A program made the translations under genes and the position numbers. From Poriferisodalis sp965221945 (GTDB taxonomy: Bacteria > Actinomycetota > Acidimicrobiia > Acidimicrobiales > Poriferisodalaceae): a stretch of 64,000 nt of DNA. The stretch covers positions 2,108,001 to 2,172,000 of the forward strand of contig NZ_OZ244925.1 in NCBI RefSeq assembly GCF_965221945.1, written 5' to 3'. The notes under the pieces were generated by a model. It ran no database searches. It was not told where the DNA came from and saw only the letters and a program-made list of their open reading frames with translations. Every line of letters starts with the position of its first letter. The stretch's first letter is position 1. Below, in pieces: positions 60,173-64,000 of this stretch.

Positions 60173-63100
60173 ATGAAGCGGCCGTCTCGCCAGGTGCTGT
60201 CCAGAGTCGCGCTCGCCGTCGTGTCCGCTGCGACCCTCATGCCGATCGACTCTGCGGGGGCCCAGACCGTGGTGGACACCGATGCGGGTGTCTCCAACAT
60301 CGAACAGGCATCGGCAGGCGCGGTCGAAATGTCGGGGTCCACAACGACTCCGGAAATCCTGAAACAGCCCTTCATCACTGGATCGAACACGGGGGGCTAC
60401 CAGATCTCCTCCGTCGCAATGGCGCTGGGCAGCATCGGCGATCCGCTTCCGGGACAGACTCCAGAACTCCACCTTCGAATGCGGATCCTCGACTCGCAGA
60501 CAACCAACGGCAAGGTCGAGCCCGATTCGCCCATCTGCGGCAAGCTCACCCCTCCCACGTTTGAGGCGGACGCAGTCAATACATGGACGACCAACCAGAC
60601 GTGCTCCTTGAACCCCGATTCCACGTACTTCGTCGAACTCAAGTACATGACGACAAACCAGCAGCCGTCGACCAGGCCGGTGGAGCTGAAGTACATGACC
60701 GCCGCGGAAGTTCCAGACAGCGGGGACTTTGAGTTTGACACGAGCCATGCGGACAGCCCCGTCGATTATGCCCAACTCGATGATCAGTCTGCAGCGGACT
60801 GGAAGATTCCACTCGTCCACAAGCAAGTGGCAAATAACGGAAATCTGACACCGATCGCGGATCAAGCGCTGCTGATCGATGTCAACGATGTCAACGATGT
60901 CACGGTTGCTGGGCTGATCATCGACCCCACCGAGCTCGACATTGAGGAGGGGGACTCCGCGAGCTACACCGTGAAGCTGGCGGCAGCGCCGGCAGGGGAC
61001 GTCACGGTCACCATCGGGGGCCACGACAACACTGATGCGACGCTGTCGGGCTCTGGCCTCACTGGCAGCGACCTCACGTTCACGACATCGAACTGGAACA
61101 ACCTCCAGACGGTCACCGTGACGGCCGAAGAAGACGGCGACAACGACGACGAAGCAGCCATCGACCTCACCCACACCGCCACCAGCACTGGTGACACCAA
61201 CTACGACAACCTCACCGGCAGCACCGTCACCGTCTCCATCGAAGACGACGACGAGGCCGGGCTGATCATCGAACCCACCGATCTCGCCATCACCGAGGGG
61301 GAGGTCGCGGTCCCGGACGGCAACATCTATCTCGTCCCGACGGGATACACCTACACCGTCAAGCTGGCGACCGAGCCGGAGGCGGACGTCGACGTCGAGG
61401 TCACGGGCCATGCAGGCACCAGCGCGGTGCTGACAGGTGTCACGAATGACACGCTCACCTTCACCCCCAGCAACTGGGACATGGCCCAGACCGTCGTCGT
61501 CACCGCCGACGAGGATGACGACGACGACGACGAGACAGTCACCCTCTCCCATGAGGCCAGCAGCACCGGCGACAACGACTACGAAGGGCTGACCGGCAGC
61601 GATGTCACCGTCACGATCACCGACAACGACGAGGCCGGGCTGATCTTCGACATCGACCCCCTCGAACTCACCGTTGACGAGGAGGATTCCGCCAGTTACA
61701 CCGTGAGGCTGGCCTCCAAGCCACAAACGGCCGTCGTCGTCGTCCTAACTGGTCAATCGGGCAGTGACGTATCGCTGATGGGCGATGTGCAGACGAACAC
61801 TCTCAATTTCACCCCCGATGACTGGAACACACCCAAGACCATCACCGTCGTGGCCGATCACGACGACGACGGCCGCAACGACATCTTCGACCTCAATCAC
61901 TCAACAGCCGGTTTGGACCCCGGCTACGACCTCGTCGAAGTTGTCCAGGTCGAGATCACTGTCACCGACAACGACCCTGCCGGGCTGATCTTCAGCCTCA
62001 ACGCCCTCGTGCTTGCCGTTACCGAGGAAATGCCCGCGAGCTACACCGTGCAGCTGGCCACCGAGCCGCAAGCGACCGTCTTCGTCCTCCTGGGGTCAGA
62101 CCCAGTCACCTCGTTGACGATGTTAGGCGACGTGGTGGGGTTCACACTCACCTTCGAGCCCGATGAATGGGACACGCCCCAGACCGTCACCTTCGAGGTC
62201 GACCACGACGATGACGGCCGCGACGGCAGCTTTGACCTTGTCCACTCCATCACCAGCAACGGCGACAGCGACTACAACGGCGTCGGAGACCCGGAGATCA
62301 CGGTCACCGTCGACGACGACGACAACCCCGATGTGATTGTGGATCACACCGAAATCACGGCTGTCGAGGGGAGTTTCCAGAACTTCACCGTGAGACTCGC
62401 CACTGAGCCGTCCGATGCGGTCACCGTCACCATCTCGGGCCACTCCGGCACCGACGCGTCATTGTCAGGCAGTGACGTATCCAGTGACGCACTCTCCTTC
62501 GACGCCAACAACTGGGACACGCCCCAGACCGTCACCGTCGACGCCGACGAAGACGTCGACACCACCGAAGACGAGGTCTTCCTCCGCTACACCGCCACCA
62601 GCACCGATGACACCGAATACCACAATCTCACTGACGACCTCGTGAAGGTCACCATCACCGACAACGACAGCCCTGGCCTCGCCATCAATCCGCCCGCGAT
62701 CAACGTCGACGAGGGCGCCTCCGCTAGCTACACCGTGGAGCTCGGCACCCAACCGGCCACGGACGTCACCGTCACCGTCACCGTCCCAGCCAACTCCGGC
62801 GCGTCACTGTCTGGCGGCGCGCTGACGCGCGACCTCACCTTCAACTCCGGCAATTGGAATGTGCCTCAGACCGTCACTGTCACGGCTCATGAAGACGATG
62901 ACGCCCGCAACGGCGCAGTCGACATCAGCCACTCCTCATCCGGCGCCGACTACGTCAACCTCATCATCAGCGACGTCGGGGTCACCATCCTCGACGACGA
63001 CGAAGCCGAGCTGGTCATCGACCCCACCGCGATTGATGTGGAGGAGGAAGGTTCTGCGAGCTACACCGTGAGGCTGGCCACTGCGCCGTCTGCGGGCGTC

Positions 63101-64000
63101 ACCGTCGACATCGACGGCCACGGCGGCACCGATGCGTCGCTGTCGGGCAGCGACGTGTCCAATGACGCACTCACCTTCACCACCGGCAACTGGGACACGC
63201 CCCAAACCGTCACCGTCGCGGCTGCAGACGACGGCGACAACGACGACGAAGCACCCGTCAACCTCACCCACACCGCTTTCAGCTCCGACAACCAATACAA
63301 CAACCTCGCCGGCGATCCCGTCAGGGTCACCATCACCGACAACGACGACGTCGGCATCGTCGGGAGCGACACCGCCGTAGTGCTCGTGTCCACCGACTCC
63401 TTCGAACTCGTCGAGGGCGGTTCGGGCGACTACACGATCACGCTGGGCCGGCTGCCGACCGAAGACGTGACCATCTCCATCATCGGCAACACCGGCAGCG
63501 ACGTGTCCGTGACCGGCAACACGCTGAGCAACGACGTCACGCTGACCTTCACGGCCGCGAACTGGTCCACCGAGCAGACCGTGACCGTGACCGCCAACCA
63601 GGACGACGATGCGATCGACGAGATCGACGTGACGCTCATTCATGTGGCCGAGAGCGCGGACTCGGCCTACAACGGCATCAGCGTCGACTCGATCACCGTC
63701 GCCGTCGACGACGACGACACCGCCGGAGTCACCGTGTCGGCCACCGAGCTGTCGGTGACCGAGGGCAGTTCGAACACCTATGAGGTGTCGCTGAGCTCGC
63801 AGCCAAGAGAAGACGTCACCGTCACCATCGCCGGGCACGACGGCAGCGACCTGACCCTCGGCGGAGGCGCGCTGAACAGCGACTACGGGCTGACGTTCAC
63901 GGCCGCGAACTGGTCCACTGCGCAGATCGTGACGGTGACCGCCGCCGAGGACGACGATGCCGGCACAGATCTCCCGGTCGAGCTCACCCACACGGCCGTC
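60173..64000 (+). CDS. Secreted Calx-beta-like tandem-repeat protein, 5' part only
   Basis: The frame is open to the right edge (1276 codons so far). A signal peptide is clear: basic MKRPSRQVLSR, hydrophobic VALAVVSAATLM and an AGA-QT cleavage site near residue 30. Residues 31-240 form a non-repeated domain with one Cys pair. From about 245 there are nine repeats of 110-128 residues, starting near 60908, 61258, 61640, 61979, 62330, 62671, 63002, 63390 and 63722. Each has an EG-x-SASYTV strand, a central NWDTPQTVTV block and an acidic TDNDE end, as in Calx-beta-like calcium-binding modules. It is probably a surface adhesin or cell-wall-associated protein. No Shine-Dalgarno is evident. Confidence 0.85.
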   Translation, partial: MKRPSRQVLSRVALAVVSAATLMPIDSAGAQTVVDTDAGVSNIEQASAGAVEMSGSTTTPEILKQPFITGSNTGGYQISSVAMALGSIGDPLPGQTPELHLRMRILDSQTTNGKVEPDSPICGKLTPPTFEADAVNTWTTNQTCSLNPDSTYFVELKYMTTNQQPSTRPVELKYMTAAEVPDSGDFEFDTSHADSPVDYAQLDDQSAADWKIPLVHKQVANNGNLTPIADQALLIDVNDVNDVTVAGLIIDPTELDIEEGDSASYTVKLAAAPAGDVTVTIGGHDNTDATLSGSGLTGSDLTFTTSNWNNLQTVTVTAEEDGDNDDEAAIDLTHTATSTGDTNYDNLTGSTVTVSIEDDDEAGLIIEPTDLAITEGEVAVPDGNIYLVPTGYTYTVKLATEPEADVDVEVTGHAGTSAVLTGVTNDTLTFTPSNWDMAQTVVVTADEDDDDDDETVTLSHEASSTGDNDYEGLTGSDVTVTITDNDEAGLIFDIDPLELTVDEEDSASYTVRLASKPQTAVVVVLTGQSGSDVSLMGDVQTNTLNFTPDDWNTPKTITVVADHDDDGRNDIFDLNHSTAGLDPGYDLVEVVQVEITVTDNDPAGLIFSLNALVLAVTEEMPASYTVQLATEPQATVFVLLGSDPVTSLTMLGDVVGFTLTFEPDEWDTPQTVTFEVDHDDDGRDGSFDLVHSITSNGDSDYNGVGDPEITVTVDDDDNPDVIVDHTEITAVEGSFQNFTVRLATEPSDAVTVTISGHSGTDASLSGSDVSSDALSFDANNWDTPQTVTVDADEDVDTTEDEVFLRYTATSTDDTEYHNLTDDLVKVTITDNDSPGLAINPPAINVDEGASASYTVELGTQPATDVTVTVTVPANSGASLSGGALTRDLTFNSGNWNVPQTVTVTAHEDDDARNGAVDISHSSSGADYVNLIISDVGVTILDDDEAELVIDPTAIDVEEEGSASYTVRLATAPSAGVTVDIDGHGGTDASLSGSDVSNDALTFTTGNWDTPQTVTVAAADDGDNDDEAPVNLTHTAFSSDNQYNNLAGDPVRVTITDNDDVGIVGSDTAVVLVSTDSFELVEGGSGDYTITLGRLPTEDVTISIIGNTGSDVSVTGNTLSNDVTLTFTAANWSTEQTVTVTANQDDDAIDEIDVTLIHVAESADSAYNGISVDSITVAVDDDDTAGVTVSATELSVTEGSSNTYEVSLSSQPREDVTVTIAGHDGSDLTLGGGALNSDYGLTFTAANWSTAQIVTVTAAEDDDAGTDLPVELTHTAV

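Noticed and set aside
62936..63991. Long minus-strand frames within the repeat protein region
   Set aside because: They mirror the repetitive plus-strand codons and give repetitive Val/Gly/Asp-rich sequence without known domains.

Overview
The window is high-GC DNA with short intergenic gaps and many GTG/TTG starts. Gene content points to a marine or host-associated actinobacterium, plausibly class Acidimicrobiia: an rpsO-pnp-dapB / dapA-rnj-ftsK backbone, many F420-type, CoA-transferase, P450 and SDR catabolic genes, a DUF222/HNH endonuclease, and a large secreted Calx-beta-like repeat protein. This assignment is inferred from gene families and was not computed.

Layout. Positions 1-558 hold the 5' part of an AAA-type ATPase that runs off the left edge. 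Next come pgsA-cinA (minus), a class IV aminotransferase and an unusual family-A DNA polymerase with a 3'-5' exonuclease domain (plus), then an MFS exporter. From about 8.2 to 36 kb the region is metabolic: SDRs, alpha/beta hydrolase, two SMP-30 family proteins, NUDIX, acyl-CoA dehydrogenase, type III CoA-transferase, nitroreductase, HemL-like aminotransferase, LLM oxidoreductase, phytanoyl-CoA dioxygenase family protein, MBL hydrolase, P450 and acyl-CoA ligase. Housekeeping ftsK, dapA and rnj lie among them. At 23.1-24.8 kb there are two toxin-antitoxin loci (AbiE type and VapBC type), each with an intact antitoxin followed by a severely truncated toxin.

From 36.5 to 54.3 kb lies a defence island. 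A small DUF433/DUF5615 toxin-antitoxin pair is followed by ten co-directional minus-strand genes, most joined by 4-base start/stop overlaps. In transcription order these are a SNF2/RapA-like helicase, a UvrD/HelD-like helicase, a 133-aa unknown, a sigma-70-like protein, a 308-aa unknown, an AAA ATPase with a DUF3696-like tail, HsdM1, HsdM2, HsdS and HsdR. This looks like a type I restriction-modification system fused in one operon with a multi-gene accessory module. It is the best candidate here for an undescribed system.

Immediately beyond the island (55.0-55.4 kb) is a diverged, stop-containing fragment of the 3' part of rnj. The intact rnj sits at the other edge of the island. This suggests that the island entered the chromosome at or near rnj and separated it from dapB. 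The window then returns to core genes (dapB, pnp, rpsO, minus strand). It ends in a secreted protein built of tandem Calx-beta-like repeats, preceded by a 12-base poly-C tract, which runs off the right edge.
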